Source: Phaeobacter sp. 22II1-1F12B (lineage in GTDB: Bacteria > Pseudomonadota > Alphaproteobacteria > Rhodobacterales > Rhodobacteraceae). Taken from it: 44,470 nucleotides of DNA. The translations under genes were made by a program, and so were the position numbers. The stretch lies in assembly GCF_002210165.1 (NCBI RefSeq), contig NZ_AQQP01000021.1:1-44470 (forward strand), given 5' to 3'. This document shows positions 34,798-43,327 of the stretch, piece by piece. How positions within the stretch are numbered: position 1 is the stretch's first letter; each line of letters starts with the position of its first letter. The notes below the pieces were generated by a model that saw only the letters and a program-made list of their open reading frames with translations, did no database searches and had not been told where the DNA came from.

Positions 34798-35786
34798 TGC
34801 TGCCCCCTCACAATGCCCATTTTCTTCAGAAGGCCGGTGATCCCATGCGGCGAGAACAGCACCATCAGGACAAGGAAAATACCGAAGTAGAGTTTCCAGT
34901 GTTCCGATAGCGCGTCCAGCCATTCCTCGAGCAGCAGCGCCGCGACAGCCCCGGCGATCGGGCCGGCAAGGTTGCCAACGCCGCCCAGAACGACCATGAC
35001 GATCAGCTCGCCCGACTTGTGCCATGACATGAAGGCTGGCGACACAAACTGCGCCTGGTTCGCTAAGACGACGCCTGCGATGGCCGTGATGCAACCCGAG
35101 ATAACGAAAGCGATCAACTGGTAGCGGAAGGGCGAGAAACCGATTGCCTCGATCCTCGTTGGGTTCTCCCGGATGCCTGTCAGCACCCGCCCAAAGCGCG
35201 ACCCGACGATGCGGTGGCACAGGGCAAAGAGCGCGATCAACAGGGCGAGCGAAACATAATATAGGCCATAGTCAGTGCCCAGCAGGTCCATGCCAAGCAC
35301 GGTCGAACGCTGTGCCAGCGCCACCCCGTCGTCTCCGCCATAAGCAGAGAACGAGATAAAGAAGAAAAAGGCCATCTGTCCAAAGGCCAGCGTGATCATG
35401 ATGAAATAGACGCCCCGCGTGCGGAGAGAAATCGCGCCGGTGACAACGGCAAAAATCGCAGAGATGGCGACAGCAAAAAGGATCTGCAGGATCAGATCAT
35501 TGACCCCGTAGCTTTGCAAAATCGCGACCGCATAGGCGCCAAAGCCGAGATAGGCGGCATGACCAAAGCTGACCATTGCGCCATACCCGAGAATGAGGTC
35601 CAGAGCCATGGCAGCAATGGCATAGGCCAGGATGCGGGTGCCGATCAGCACGTAGAACGGGTCGTTCAGTGCCGAGGCCAGCGGCGGCATCAGCGCGAAG
35701 AGAATGAAAAGGACCAGCGCAGCCTTAACACGTCCGGAAAGCACCGGGCGGTCGGGATGCGTCGCGGATGCGGTCATGTAAGTCAT
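34794..35786 (-). CDS. livM: Branched-chain-amino-acid-type ABC transporter permease LivM
   Basis: A 330-residue inner-membrane permease with about ten helices. Family motifs are ALDLILGYGAMVSFGHAAYL, split as ALDLILGYG and MVSFGHAAYLGFGAYA, then ITLAFGQMAFFF, the ATPase-coupling segment IRENPTRIEAIGFSPFRYQL and a late MVVLGGVGNLAGPIAGA. The first start at 35786 overlaps the livH stop by 4 bases. A second ATG three codons later is also possible. Confidence 0.95.
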   Translation of the reverse strand: MTYMTASATHPDRPVLSGRVKAALVLFILFALMPPLASALNDPFYVLIGTRILAYAIAAMALDLILGYGAMVSFGHAAYLGFGAYAVAILQSYGVNDLILQILFAVAISAIFAVVTGAISLRTRGVYFIMITLAFGQMAFFFFISFSAYGGDDGVALAQRSTVLGMDLLGTDYGLYYVSLALLIALFALCHRIVGSRFGRVLTGIRENPTRIEAIGFSPFRYQLIAFVISGCITAIAGVVLANQAQFVSPAFMSWHKSGELIVMVVLGGVGNLAGPIAGAVAALLLEEWLDALSEHWKLYFGIFLVLMVLFSPHGITGLLKKMGIVRGQQ

Positions 35787-36700
35787 GCGCGTCTCCCGAA
35801 AAGGCCGGCGGGTTTGGCAAAGAGGATCACGGCCATCAGGATGTAGACGAGCATCGGTGCAAGGACCCGGCCCACCTGTCCGGCGGCGGAAGGATCAAGG
35901 ACCGAACGCAGCAGGATCGGCCCGAAGACACCACCCAAAGTATCGACGATGGCCACCAATAGCGCGCCAAGGAAGGCACCCTTGATCGAACCGATGCCGC
36001 CGATCACCACAACCACAAAAGTCAGGATCAGAACGCTTTCCCCCATGCCGGTGTCGACCGAAAGGATCGGCGCGACAAGCGCGCCCGCAAGACAGGCCAG
36101 CACGGCGCCAAGGGTAAAGACGATGGCAAAAAGCCGGTTGATGTCCACTCCCAAGGCCGAGACGGTGTCGCGGTTTGTGGCCCCTGCCCGCAGCAACATG
36201 CCAACGCGGGTGTAGTTGACCATGATGAACAGACCCAGCGCGACCGCCAGACCGGCCACGATAATAGCGATCCGATACACCGGGTATTTCAGTGGGCCCA
36301 TCAGCGGGACAGAGCCCGAAAAGATCTCTGGCATCGGCACCGACAGCGGCGAGGTGCCCCAGATCATCTTGACCGCTTCGTTGGCGATCATAACCAGCCC
36401 GAAGGTCGCAAGCACCTGATCAAGGTGCGACCGGGCATATAATCGTCGCATAACGACGAATTCGATCACCAGTCCCACTACGACGGCGGCAGGTAATGTC
36501 AGCAGGAGACCCCACCAGAAGCTGCCGGTCGCGGCCGCGAAAGTGGCGATCAGGTAGGCGCCCACCATGTATAAGACGCCGTGGGCCAGGTTGATAACGT
36601 CCATGATGCCGAACACCAGCGTCAGCCCTGCCGCGATGAGGAACAGCAAAACACCCAGCTGCACCCCGTTGAGCAGTTGCAGAACGAATAGGTTCATCAT
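35783..36700 (-). CDS. livH: Branched-chain-amino-acid-type ABC transporter permease LivH
   Basis: A 305-residue permease. It opens with LLNGVQLGVLLFLIAAGLTL and VFGIMDVINLAHGVLYMVGA, the LivH signature, and has the coupling loop with AGATNRDTVSALGVDINRLF followed by VVVIGGIGSIKGAFLGALLV. It lies 29 bases downstream of livK and overlaps livM by 4 bases. Confidence 0.95.
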   Translation of the reverse strand: MMNLFVLQLLNGVQLGVLLFLIAAGLTLVFGIMDVINLAHGVLYMVGAYLIATFAAATGSFWWGLLLTLPAAVVVGLVIEFVVMRRLYARSHLDQVLATFGLVMIANEAVKMIWGTSPLSVPMPEIFSGSVPLMGPLKYPVYRIAIIVAGLAVALGLFIMVNYTRVGMLLRAGATNRDTVSALGVDINRLFAIVFTLGAVLACLAGALVAPILSVDTGMGESVLILTFVVVVIGGIGSIKGAFLGALLVAIVDTLGGVFGPILLRSVLDPSAAGQVGRVLAPMLVYILMAVILFAKPAGLFGRRA

Positions 36701-36729
36701 GGTCGCAAACTCCCGGCCCTGGTCTCAGA

Positions 36730-37920
36730 TCACATCTTGCACTGGGACGCGTAGTTATCGACATAGTCGTCAAAGATTTGCTCCTTGATCGACGTGCCGT
36801 AAAAGCCGTCGTCGCGCTTTACCGCTTCGACAAGGTAGAAATCCTGGATCGGGAAGTTATTGGATCCGAAGGAGAAATCGCCGCGCGGGCTGTCGAAATC
36901 GGCCTCGTGGATCGCAGCACGCAGGGCATCGCGGTCTTTAAGGTCGCCACCAAGCTTTTTCACGGCGCTGTCGATCAGCTGGGCCGCGTCATATGCCTGC
37001 ATCGCATAGGTCCCGGGCACAGCATCGTACTTGGCGATATAGGCGTCGACGAAAGCCGTGTTCGCTTCGTTGTCCATGTCAGGCGCCCAGTTCGCCCCGC
37101 CCAACATCCCGACGGCCGCATCCTGCGTGGCGGGCAGCGTGGTCTCGTCTACTGTGAAGGCCGACAGGAAGGGGATCGAGGACAGGCCCGCCTGGCTGTA
37201 TTGCTTGACGAGGTTCACGCCCATACCGCCGGGCATGAAGGTGAAGACAGCATCAGGCTGGAAAGCCGCGATCTGCGCCAGTTCGGACGAAAAGTCGAGC
37301 TGCCCCAATTCGGTATAGACCTCGCCCGCAGTAGCGCCGGTGTAAGAATGCTTGAAGCCCGCCTGGCTGTCCTTGCCCGCCTGATAGTTAGGCGTCATCA
37401 AGAAGACGTTCTGGTAGCCCGTTTTCTCGGCATAGGCGCCCATCACCTCATGGATCTGGTCGTTCTGATAGGATGTAACGAAGAAGTTCGGGTTGCACGC
37501 CTCGCCCGCCAGGGTCGAGGTACCGGCGTTTGTCGAGATCAGGATCGTACCAGTCGAGGTGACGGGCTGCACCATCGCCATCAGGATGTTCGAAAAAATC
37601 GGACCGACAACGAAATCGACATTATCGCGGGCGACCAGTTCGCGCGCCTTTTCGGCGGCCAGATCCGGCTTGCCCTCATCGTCGATCACAATAATCTCGG
37701 TCTTCATGCCGCCGATGTCGCCGATCTTCTCGGCGGCCAGCATGAAACCGTCGCGTGCCTGAACACCAAGCGCTGCGGGCGGTCCGGAGAGGGTGTAGAC
37801 GAGGCCGATCTTCAACACGTCGTCATCGGCAGAGGCAGGAACGTCCTGCGCAAAGGCCGGGGCAGTCATACCCATGGCCAGCAGGGTGGAAGCAAGCAGT
37901 TTGGTCGTGTGGTTCATCAT
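36730..37920 (-). CDS. livK: Liv-type ABC transporter substrate-binding protein
   Basis: A 396-residue periplasmic binding protein of the leucine-binding (type I) fold. The signal peptide ends at MTAPAFAQD (about residue 25). Motifs are VLKIGLVYTLSGPPAALGVQ, RDGFMLAAEKI, IIVIDDEGKPDLAAEKAREL, DFVVGPIFSNILMAM and FFVTSYQNDQIHEVMGAYAE. Within this fold it resembles binding proteins for aromatic compounds more than classical LivK, by the context and by the SGPPAALG start; this is a weak inference. A gap of 120 bases separates it from the upstream hydrolase gene, enough for its own promoter. livH follows 29 bases later. Confidence 0.93.
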   Translation of the reverse strand: MMNHTTKLLASTLLAMGMTAPAFAQDVPASADDDVLKIGLVYTLSGPPAALGVQARDGFMLAAEKIGDIGGMKTEIIVIDDEGKPDLAAEKARELVARDNVDFVVGPIFSNILMAMVQPVTSTGTILISTNAGTSTLAGEACNPNFFVTSYQNDQIHEVMGAYAEKTGYQNVFLMTPNYQAGKDSQAGFKHSYTGATAGEVYTELGQLDFSSELAQIAAFQPDAVFTFMPGGMGVNLVKQYSQAGLSSIPFLSAFTVDETTLPATQDAAVGMLGGANWAPDMDNEANTAFVDAYIAKYDAVPGTYAMQAYDAAQLIDSAVKKLGGDLKDRDALRAAIHEADFDSPRGDFSFGSNNFPIQDFYLVEAVKRDDGFYGTSIKEQIFDDYVDNYASQCKM

Positions 37921-38040
37921 GAACTCCCTGGTTGAGGTCTGCGGCTTTTGCCGTCTTCTTGGATACTCGGTCGGTCTGGTCAGCGCGTCACCTTTGCATT
38001 CAGTGGCGCGACGCCATGCACATGCAAGTTATTTTCTGGG

Positions 38041-38865
38041 CTACCCCTCCCCGCCCAGCACAGTGCACAGCATCGGCCCGTCGGGGTCGGCCAGCGCATC
38101 GATGACGTTGAAATGGTGTCGGTCCGGGGCGACGACATTCTGCGTCACGCAGCCCAGCCCACGCCAGATGTTCGACAACAACTCTGACTGGCGCAGGAAT
38201 TCCTGCCTCTCGCCCCCACCAACCCAAGTGGTCAGCCGCACACCCTTCAGCGGCCGCTTCAGCACCGGACTATTGACAGCCGCCGTATCCATATCCAGCC
38301 GCAGCGCTTCCTTGCGCCACATGAAAGTCAGTGGCCGCAAGTCATGCACGCCGGAGATCGAGAGCACATGGGTCAGGCGACGCCGAACATCTTCAGACAG
38401 CGGTGTGTCTTCGCACATCATGGCGGTAACCAAGTGACCGCCAGCGGAATGGCCGCTGAGAACCATCGGCCCAGCGACTTCGCCGGCTGCGTGGGTGATG
38501 GCCGCGCCGACCTGCGCGGTGATCTCGGCAATGGTCACATCCGGGCAAAGATCGTAGGAAGGCATGGCGACAGCCCACCCCCTTGAAAGGGGGCCAGCCG
38601 CGAGATGTGACCAGTAGGATTTGTTCAGCGCCATCCAATAGCCACCATGAACAAAGACAAAGAGCCCTTTCGGCTCGCCCTTGGGCAGGAAGAGGTCATA
38701 GCGTTGACGCTGTCCCTCTCCGTAAGCGATGTCGGGACGGGCATTTGCCGTGTTGCGAAAAGTGGCAGACGGCTCCTCCCAGGCAACGGGATAATCCGCC
38801 CCGCCGGGGATGTTGGCCCCATTCTCGTAGGCGTCGTCCCAATCTGTCACTGCGAAGGCCACCAT
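38041..38865 (-). CDS. Alpha/beta hydrolase (kynurenine-formamidase/esterase-like)
   Basis: A 274-residue alpha/beta hydrolase. The oxyanion-hole motif is FVHGGYWMAL (His73), the nucleophile elbow SGHSAGGHLV (Ser140), and the catalytic His lies in DRHHFNVIDAL near the end. The acid is probably in the VGGGERQEFLRQS segment. The HGGYW form and overall length match the esterase/kynurenine-formamidase branch, enzymes that cleave aryl formamides or esters. The start MVAFAVTDWD at 38865 has GAGAAG upstream. An in-frame start at 38925 adds 20 basic residues. It is the first gene of the minus-strand operon that continues with livK. It may act on an intermediate of the same pathway. Confidence 0.9.
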   Translation of the reverse strand: MVAFAVTDWDDAYENGANIPGGADYPVAWEEPSATFRNTANARPDIAYGEGQRQRYDLFLPKGEPKGLFVFVHGGYWMALNKSYWSHLAAGPLSRGWAVAMPSYDLCPDVTIAEITAQVGAAITHAAGEVAGPMVLSGHSAGGHLVTAMMCEDTPLSEDVRRRLTHVLSISGVHDLRPLTFMWRKEALRLDMDTAAVNSPVLKRPLKGVRLTTWVGGGERQEFLRQSELLSNIWRGLGCVTQNVVAPDRHHFNVIDALADPDGPMLCTVLGGEG

Positions 38866-39106
38866 CGCGCACTTCTCATTCTTATTTCTTCTGGACAGCC
38901 GCGCCGGTGATGCCGGATTGGCCACTGTTTTGAGGCATCGTTACGCGACCCAAAAGATATTTCAAGCTTAAACATTTTTAGATTGAAGTATTTTGTACCG
39001 ATGCCTAGCTTTTCACCTATCGGCCAGAAAACGGGTTGATTTAACAGGAATACAGTCATCATCCGCTACCTAATCGGCCAGCACCTACCCACGGTACGGC
39101 TGCACC

Positions 39107-40132
39107 TCACCTCGCACTCGGGCTGACGCCAAAGCGAACACGATAGTCCTGTGAAAACCGGCCAAGATGAGAAAAGCCGACCGAATAGGCCACTTCGGTA
39201 ACGCTTTCGCGGTTGCACCTCCGCGCCAGCCGGTATCTCGCCGCATCAAGCCGGACATCATGCAGATAGCGCATTGGCGATATGCCGAAAACCGACTTGA
39301 ACCCGAGTTGCAATGAACGGACGTTCAACCCCGCCTCGCGGGCAATTTCCTCGACGCGGATCGGCTCGCACAGGTTGGCGTGCAGGAAATCAAGCGCTCG
39401 CCGCATTTCCCGCGACGTGGGCGCGCGTCGGGTCCGCCAGAGCATATGACTGATGTTGCTGGGCTGGCTCTCAATCAGCACCGTCGCCAGTTCCCGCTCG
39501 GCCCACGCCTCCTTCAAACCGGCGGTTCCGCACCAAAGCTCTCCATCTGATGCTGCCTGCGCCGCCGCGACGACGCGTCCGAACAGGCGCTGACCGCCAG
39601 TCGAAGTTAGGTCAACCGCCGGATCAAAGCGCACGGCTCCGGGCAACTCGGCCCCGATAAGATCCTGCGCAACGCGCTCTAGGTGAACGCGGTTCACCTG
39701 CAACAGAAGTTTCTGGCATCCCTGCCCCCAGATCATCCGCGTATCGCGGTCCGGGTTCAGGATTGTCGCCGTGTTGGTGCCCGCGTCGACCGTTTCGCCT
39801 CGGTGTCGAATAATGGCGCGACCAGCCAGCGGGAATTGCAGAAGATAAAAGTTCTGCAACTGACCAGGATCAATTTCGATCTCTGCACCATATCCAAGTG
39901 AATTGAGTGATACCTCTACCCCGCTAACGTGATCGTGGCTAACGCTGAGCCGCCCGCCTCGTCTGAGATCGAGTCGGTGATCGCAGAACGCCTGCCCCAC
40001 GACCGCACGCGCTTCGGACAGGTCTTCGGTCCGCAGGATAGGAAACCCTGCCAACAAAGCCTTGGGTGAATGAGCCGCAGCATGTGCCATGTGTAAACTC
40101 TGAGCGAGCGTCACATTTATTTCAAGCTTCAA
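39107..40132 (-). CDS. AraC-family regulator (XylS-like N-terminal domain)
   Basis: A regulator of up to 341 residues. The C-terminal AraC domain has two helix-turn-helix units: VEEIAREAGLNVRSLQLGFK followed by SVFGISPMRYL, and VTEVAYSVGFSHLGRFSQDY followed by RVRFGVSPSAR. The N-terminal 200 residues match the AraC-binding-like domain common in regulators of aromatic catabolism (FPLAGRAIIRHRGETVDAG, then TATILNPDRDTRMIWG). It is divergent from the cupin-FMO pair and lies upstream of the liv operon, so it probably activates both. The start at 40132 is TTG with a poor ribosome site. ATG at 40090 (MAHAAAHSPK) is an alternative. Confidence 0.9.
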   Translation of the reverse strand: MKLEINVTLAQSLHMAHAAAHSPKALLAGFPILRTEDLSEARAVVGQAFCDHRLDLRRGGRLSVSHDHVSGVEVSLNSLGYGAEIEIDPGQLQNFYLLQFPLAGRAIIRHRGETVDAGTNTATILNPDRDTRMIWGQGCQKLLLQVNRVHLERVAQDLIGAELPGAVRFDPAVDLTSTGGQRLFGRVVAAAQAASDGELWCGTAGLKEAWAERELATVLIESQPSNISHMLWRTRRAPTSREMRRALDFLHANLCEPIRVEEIAREAGLNVRSLQLGFKSVFGISPMRYLHDVRLDAARYRLARRCNRESVTEVAYSVGFSHLGRFSQDYRVRFGVSPSAR

Positions 40133-40202
40133 GCACCTCGACCCCGATCAGATTCGCAATTTGGATAACCGATTGTCGGAAACTGGGGCAAGCTGACCCG
40201 GA

Positions 40203-40221
40203 CGGGACCAAGTGAGTCCCG
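40203..40221 (+). promoter_or_regulatory. Inverted repeat in the leader of the cupin-FMO operon
   Basis: CGGGAC (40203-40208) and GTCCCG (40216-40221) form a perfect 6-base inverted repeat with a 7-base spacer, 8 bases before the AGGAG ribosome site of the cupin gene. It could be an operator or an RNA hairpin near the translation start. No second copy was seen before the liv operon. Confidence 0.35.
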
Positions 40222-40242
40222 CACCAACAGGAGATCACCACC

Positions 40243-40680
40243 ATGGAACCAGGCGTCACACCGACCGACGGCTCTGTCGACGGCAAGCAGTGGAATGTCG
40301 TTGGCCACACCTACACCCCAAAACTTCATAGCGAAAACGCGATGATCTGGCACGCGGTCATCCCCGACGGCACATTCGTGCCGCCACACATTCACCCGAC
40401 ACAGGACGAATGGATCGTCATGCTCACCGGCAATCTTGAAGTCGAATTCGGTGCCGACGTACACAAAGCCGGGCCAGGCGACACGATCAAGATGCCCATG
40501 GGCATTGCGCATGGCATCTTCAATCGCTCGGGTGCCGAGGCAACCTGCGTCTTCGGCGTCGCACCCTCTCGCAAGCTTTTCGACCTGTTCGGCAAGCTCG
40601 ACGGCGTAACGGATCCCGAGGAACTCGTACGCATATCGGCCGAGCATGAGGTCGACTTCCTCCCACCGCCTGCGGAATAA
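40243..40680 (+). CDS. Cupin-domain protein (copy 2)
   Basis: A 145-residue cupin, paralogue of the protein at 32892-33338. Metal-site motif 1 is PPHIHPTQDEWIVMLTG and motif 2 GDTIKMPMGIAHGIFN. The shared C-terminus reads APSRKLFDLFGKL, then RISAEHEVDFLPP. It has a good AGGAG ribosome site and is followed 10 bases later by the FMO gene. Cupins beside flavin monooxygenases may process an oxygenated product, but no activity can be assigned. Confidence 0.88.
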   Translation: MEPGVTPTDGSVDGKQWNVVGHTYTPKLHSENAMIWHAVIPDGTFVPPHIHPTQDEWIVMLTGNLEVEFGADVHKAGPGDTIKMPMGIAHGIFNRSGAEATCVFGVAPSRKLFDLFGKLDGVTDPEELVRISAEHEVDFLPPPAE

Positions 40681-40690
40681 GGGGGCTAAC

Positions 40691-42178
40691 ATGGTCAGTC
40701 GAAAGAAGGTGGCCGTGATCGGCGGCGGGGTCTCTGGCCTCGCCGCTGCCAAGACCTTCGATGAAAAAGGGCACCGGGTCTGCGGCTTCGAACGCAGCCA
40801 TGACTTTGGCGGTGTCTGGGAGCTTTCGCGTTCCTATCCCGATGTACAGACGCAGTCGCCAAAAGATCTGTACTGCTACACCGATCACCCGATGCCGGAA
40901 GAATACCCCGAATGGCCCAAGGGGCCGCAGGTGCATGCCTATCTGCATTCCTACGCAGAAAAAAATCGGCTTGGACGGCTTTACAAGTTGAAAACCGAAG
41001 TTCTGTCGATGGACCGGCGTGCGGATGGCTCGGCCGGGTGGACGCTGACACTTCGCTCCGGCGCGAATGAATGGACCGAAGCGTTTGACTTCGTTGCGAT
41101 CTGCACCGGCCAGTTTTCCGAAAAGAACATCCTCACCCACCCCGGCCAAGACGCTTTTCAAGAAGCGGGCGGCACGGTACTGCATTCATCGGACTACACT
41201 GATCCCACGAGGTGCGAGGGCAAGCATGTCACCGTTCTCGGAGCGTCGAAATCCGGCACCGACATTGCTGTGAACGCAGCCCGAAACGGGGCAAAATCTG
41301 TGCACCTCGTCTATCGAGAGAACGTCTGGCGCGTTCCTTACTTTGTGGGCGGGATTAACTTCAAAAAGCTGCTCTATATGCGAGCTCAGGAGATGCAGTT
41401 CAACGGCTGGTCTCGAAGCCCGGCGGCGCGCCTGATGGCAGCCATCACCAAGCCGCTGGTCTGGGCGAACTTCCGCGGTCTGGAGACGTTGCTGAAACTG
41501 CAACTTGGGCTAAAGAAGCACAATATGGTGCCGGATTCTCCGATCGAGAAAGAAGCCTCCTGTTCACTGCCAATCGTCACGCCGGGGTTGTTCGAAGAGC
41601 TGAATACCGGCCGGATCACGCCGGTTATCGGCAGCATCGTCAGTTACGAGCCGGGTAAGGTTAAACTCACTACGGGCGTCACGATCCCCTGCGACCTATC
41701 GATCCTTGCCGTTGGCTGGAAACTGGGTATACCCTATCTGGCTCAGGAATACCGCGACAAGCTAATCGAGAAAGATGGCCAGTACCGAACCTATCGCCTT
41801 GCAGTGAACCCGGACCTGCCGGACATGGGTTTTGTCGGCTTTAATTCGTCCTTCTGCACTGTGCTCTCGGCCGAAATGATCGCCAATTGGCTGGTGCGTT
41901 ACATGGACGGTCAACTGGCCCGCCAGCCTTCGCGGGCCGAGATGGACGCGAATATTGACGAGATGCTCAACTGGCGCCGCAAGGAACGACCGGCGGCACA
42001 AGTCTATGGCGGGCTATGTTCGGCCCCGTTCCACTTTAGACATTTCGACGAGCTGATGCAGGATATGGGGGCCCAGACCTGGAAGCGGTCGAACCCGATT
42101 TCCGAGACCTTCGCCCCTCCAAGTGCAGCAGCCTACGGTCAGTTCCTCGCCACCGCCCCGCAGTACCGGGCGGGATGA
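40691..42178 (+). CDS. Flavin-containing monooxygenase (FMO/Baeyer-Villiger-type)
   Basis: A 495-residue class B flavoprotein monooxygenase. The FAD motif is VAVIGGGVSGLAAAK at the N-terminus, the NADPH motif VTVLGASKSGTDIA mid-protein, and a linker resembling the FMO fingerprint is FQEAGGTVLHSSDYTD. GVWELSRSYPDVQTQSP near residue 43 is typical of the family. The start at 40691 follows the cupin stop by 10 bases; an in-frame start at 40646 lies inside the cupin gene. The enzyme would oxygenate N or S atoms or ketones. It works beside the class A monooxygenase of the opposite operon, perhaps on successive steps. Substrate unknown. Confidence 0.92.
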   Translation: MVSRKKVAVIGGGVSGLAAAKTFDEKGHRVCGFERSHDFGGVWELSRSYPDVQTQSPKDLYCYTDHPMPEEYPEWPKGPQVHAYLHSYAEKNRLGRLYKLKTEVLSMDRRADGSAGWTLTLRSGANEWTEAFDFVAICTGQFSEKNILTHPGQDAFQEAGGTVLHSSDYTDPTRCEGKHVTVLGASKSGTDIAVNAARNGAKSVHLVYRENVWRVPYFVGGINFKKLLYMRAQEMQFNGWSRSPAARLMAAITKPLVWANFRGLETLLKLQLGLKKHNMVPDSPIEKEASCSLPIVTPGLFEELNTGRITPVIGSIVSYEPGKVKLTTGVTIPCDLSILAVGWKLGIPYLAQEYRDKLIEKDGQYRTYRLAVNPDLPDMGFVGFNSSFCTVLSAEMIANWLVRYMDGQLARQPSRAEMDANIDEMLNWRRKERPAAQVYGGLCSAPFHFRHFDELMQDMGAQTWKRSNPISETFAPPSAAAYGQFLATAPQYRAG

Positions 42179-42236
42179 GCCACTGCCACGGGGCGACCCG
42201 TTTGTGCGCAAAGATGTCGTCAACCAGCATCTCGAG

Positions 42237-43050
42237 GGTGCTGTCAGACTAATTCGAACCAGTCTCACCATATGTAGGATGTCTGTCCCTTATGCTGCAC
42301 AGAGGCCACGCCACTCGGCAAGGGCGGCGGCGCGGTTGAGCTTGTAATTCTGTCGTGAATAGAGGTCGCGTTCGAGATTGAAATGGTTATGGACCGAGGC
42401 GTGAACGGAAGCGAATTTCTGCAAACTTCGTATACGCCGAAAGCGGAGCATGACGCGTTCGCGTCGTCGAAACGGCAAGTGCGAATTCTCGGCTCGGTTG
42501 TCCATCCAGCGACCGGTGTCCTGCCGGTCGGGCGCACCAATCTCTTTCAAAGCCGCACCATAAGATCGGAGACGATCGGTCACGATGACTTCTGGCCGAC
42601 CGTAGCGCTTCATTGATTTTCTTATGAATTTCAATGCGGCTTGCCGGTCACGCGTCTTCGTAACGAAACTTTCCAGCACCTCACCCTCATGATCGACGGC
42701 CCGCCAAAGGTAATACCGCTCACCATTTATCTTCACGAAGATTTCGTCCAGGTGCCATTGCCACCTGCTCGACTTCAGCCCAGTAATTCGCCGCTTCCGG
42801 GTCTCGGAGGCGAACATCGGTCCGAAGCGATGCCACTAAAACCGGATCGCCTCATGGTTGACGTCGATGCCGCGTTCGTGCCGCAGATCTTCCACATTTC
42901 GGAGGGATAGCGGGAACCGGAAATACATCATAACCGCCAGACGGATGATTTCGGACGATGTTTCGAAGTACCTGAAAGGGTGGCATTTTGTCATCCGGCT
43001 ACGCTACTCAGCCCCCTGCCCGGCCTCAAGCCAGTTCCTTTGACAATGCC
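42237..43050 (-). mobile_element. IS6-family insertion sequence, 814 bp
   Basis: The ends read GGTGCTGTCAGACTAA on the plus strand from 42237 and GGCATTGTCAAAGGAA on the minus strand from 43050 (10 of 16 identical), resembling the GGC-TGTTGCAAA-type ends of IS6 elements. Length fits the family. It carries one transposase frame on the minus strand. There is no 8-base target duplication (ATCTCGAG on the left, GCGTGCGG on the right), as expected if the copy took part in a deletion or cointegrate. Its right end lies inside a recombinase gene. Confidence 0.7.
42290..42994 (-). pseudogene. IS6-family transposase interrupted by an amber codon
   Basis: Reading from ATG at 42994 gives MTKCHPFRYFETSSEIIRLA, the normal IS6 opening, then RFPLSLRNVEDLRHERGIDV. 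Codon 53 (42838-42836) is TAG in RF-stop-WHRFGPM, where relatives have Trp. The rest is intact, with the DDE residues in WHLDEIFVKI, VIVTDRLRSYGAALKEIG and RAENSHLPFRRRERVM. Full length would be 234 residues, normal for the family. A start at 42817 would give only the catalytic part without its N-terminal zinc/HTH region. It is probably inactive unless the amber codon is read through. Confidence 0.85.
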
Positions 43051-43327
43051 GCGTGCGGTCTTCCGTCAACCGGAGATCGTCGACGGCACTTGGAAAGCCG
43101 CCAAATTACGAGGTCACCAACTAGATGAAGCCGAAGCACGCTCGGCACTGTTGCATCTGGACCCGCTATGGGACGAGCTCTTTCCAGCCGAACAGGCCCG
43201 TATCATCGCGCTCCTGATCGAACGCGTCGACATTGGGACCGACCGTCTCCAGATCCATCTCCGCATCGACGGTCTGTCAGATTTGATGGGCGAGCTGGAA
43301 GGTGGCAAGATCCGGCAGGCCGCATGA
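43051..43327 (+). pseudogene. C-terminal remnant of a large serine recombinase
   Basis: The frame beginning RAVFRQPEIVDGTW and continuing LHLDPLWDELFPAEQARI and LLIERVDIGTDRLQI is the C-terminus of large resolvase/invertase-type recombinases with the zinc-ribbon and coiled-coil region. About 92 residues remain. The catalytic serine domain is missing because the IS6 element ends exactly where the match begins. The stop codon overlaps the next gene by 4 bases (ATGA), the arrangement expected of the intact operon. Confidence 0.8.

Noticed and set aside
34797-35220. An upstream extension of livG that would add 141 residues.
   Set aside because: The extension lies entirely within livM in another frame, and ATG at 34797 gives a normal LivG N-terminus with a 4-base overlap.
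36778-37935. A 385-codon plus-strand open frame opposite livK.
   Set aside because: It mirrors the codon pattern of livK, which has a signal peptide and family motifs. The antisense translation is low in order and lacks motifs.
26240-42838. All three in-frame stops inside the two IS transposases are amber (TAG), which could suggest amber recoding.
   Set aside because: The IS3 gene also has frameshifts and a deletion, so it is simply decayed. Three codons are too few for a claim, and no suppressor tRNA is in the window.
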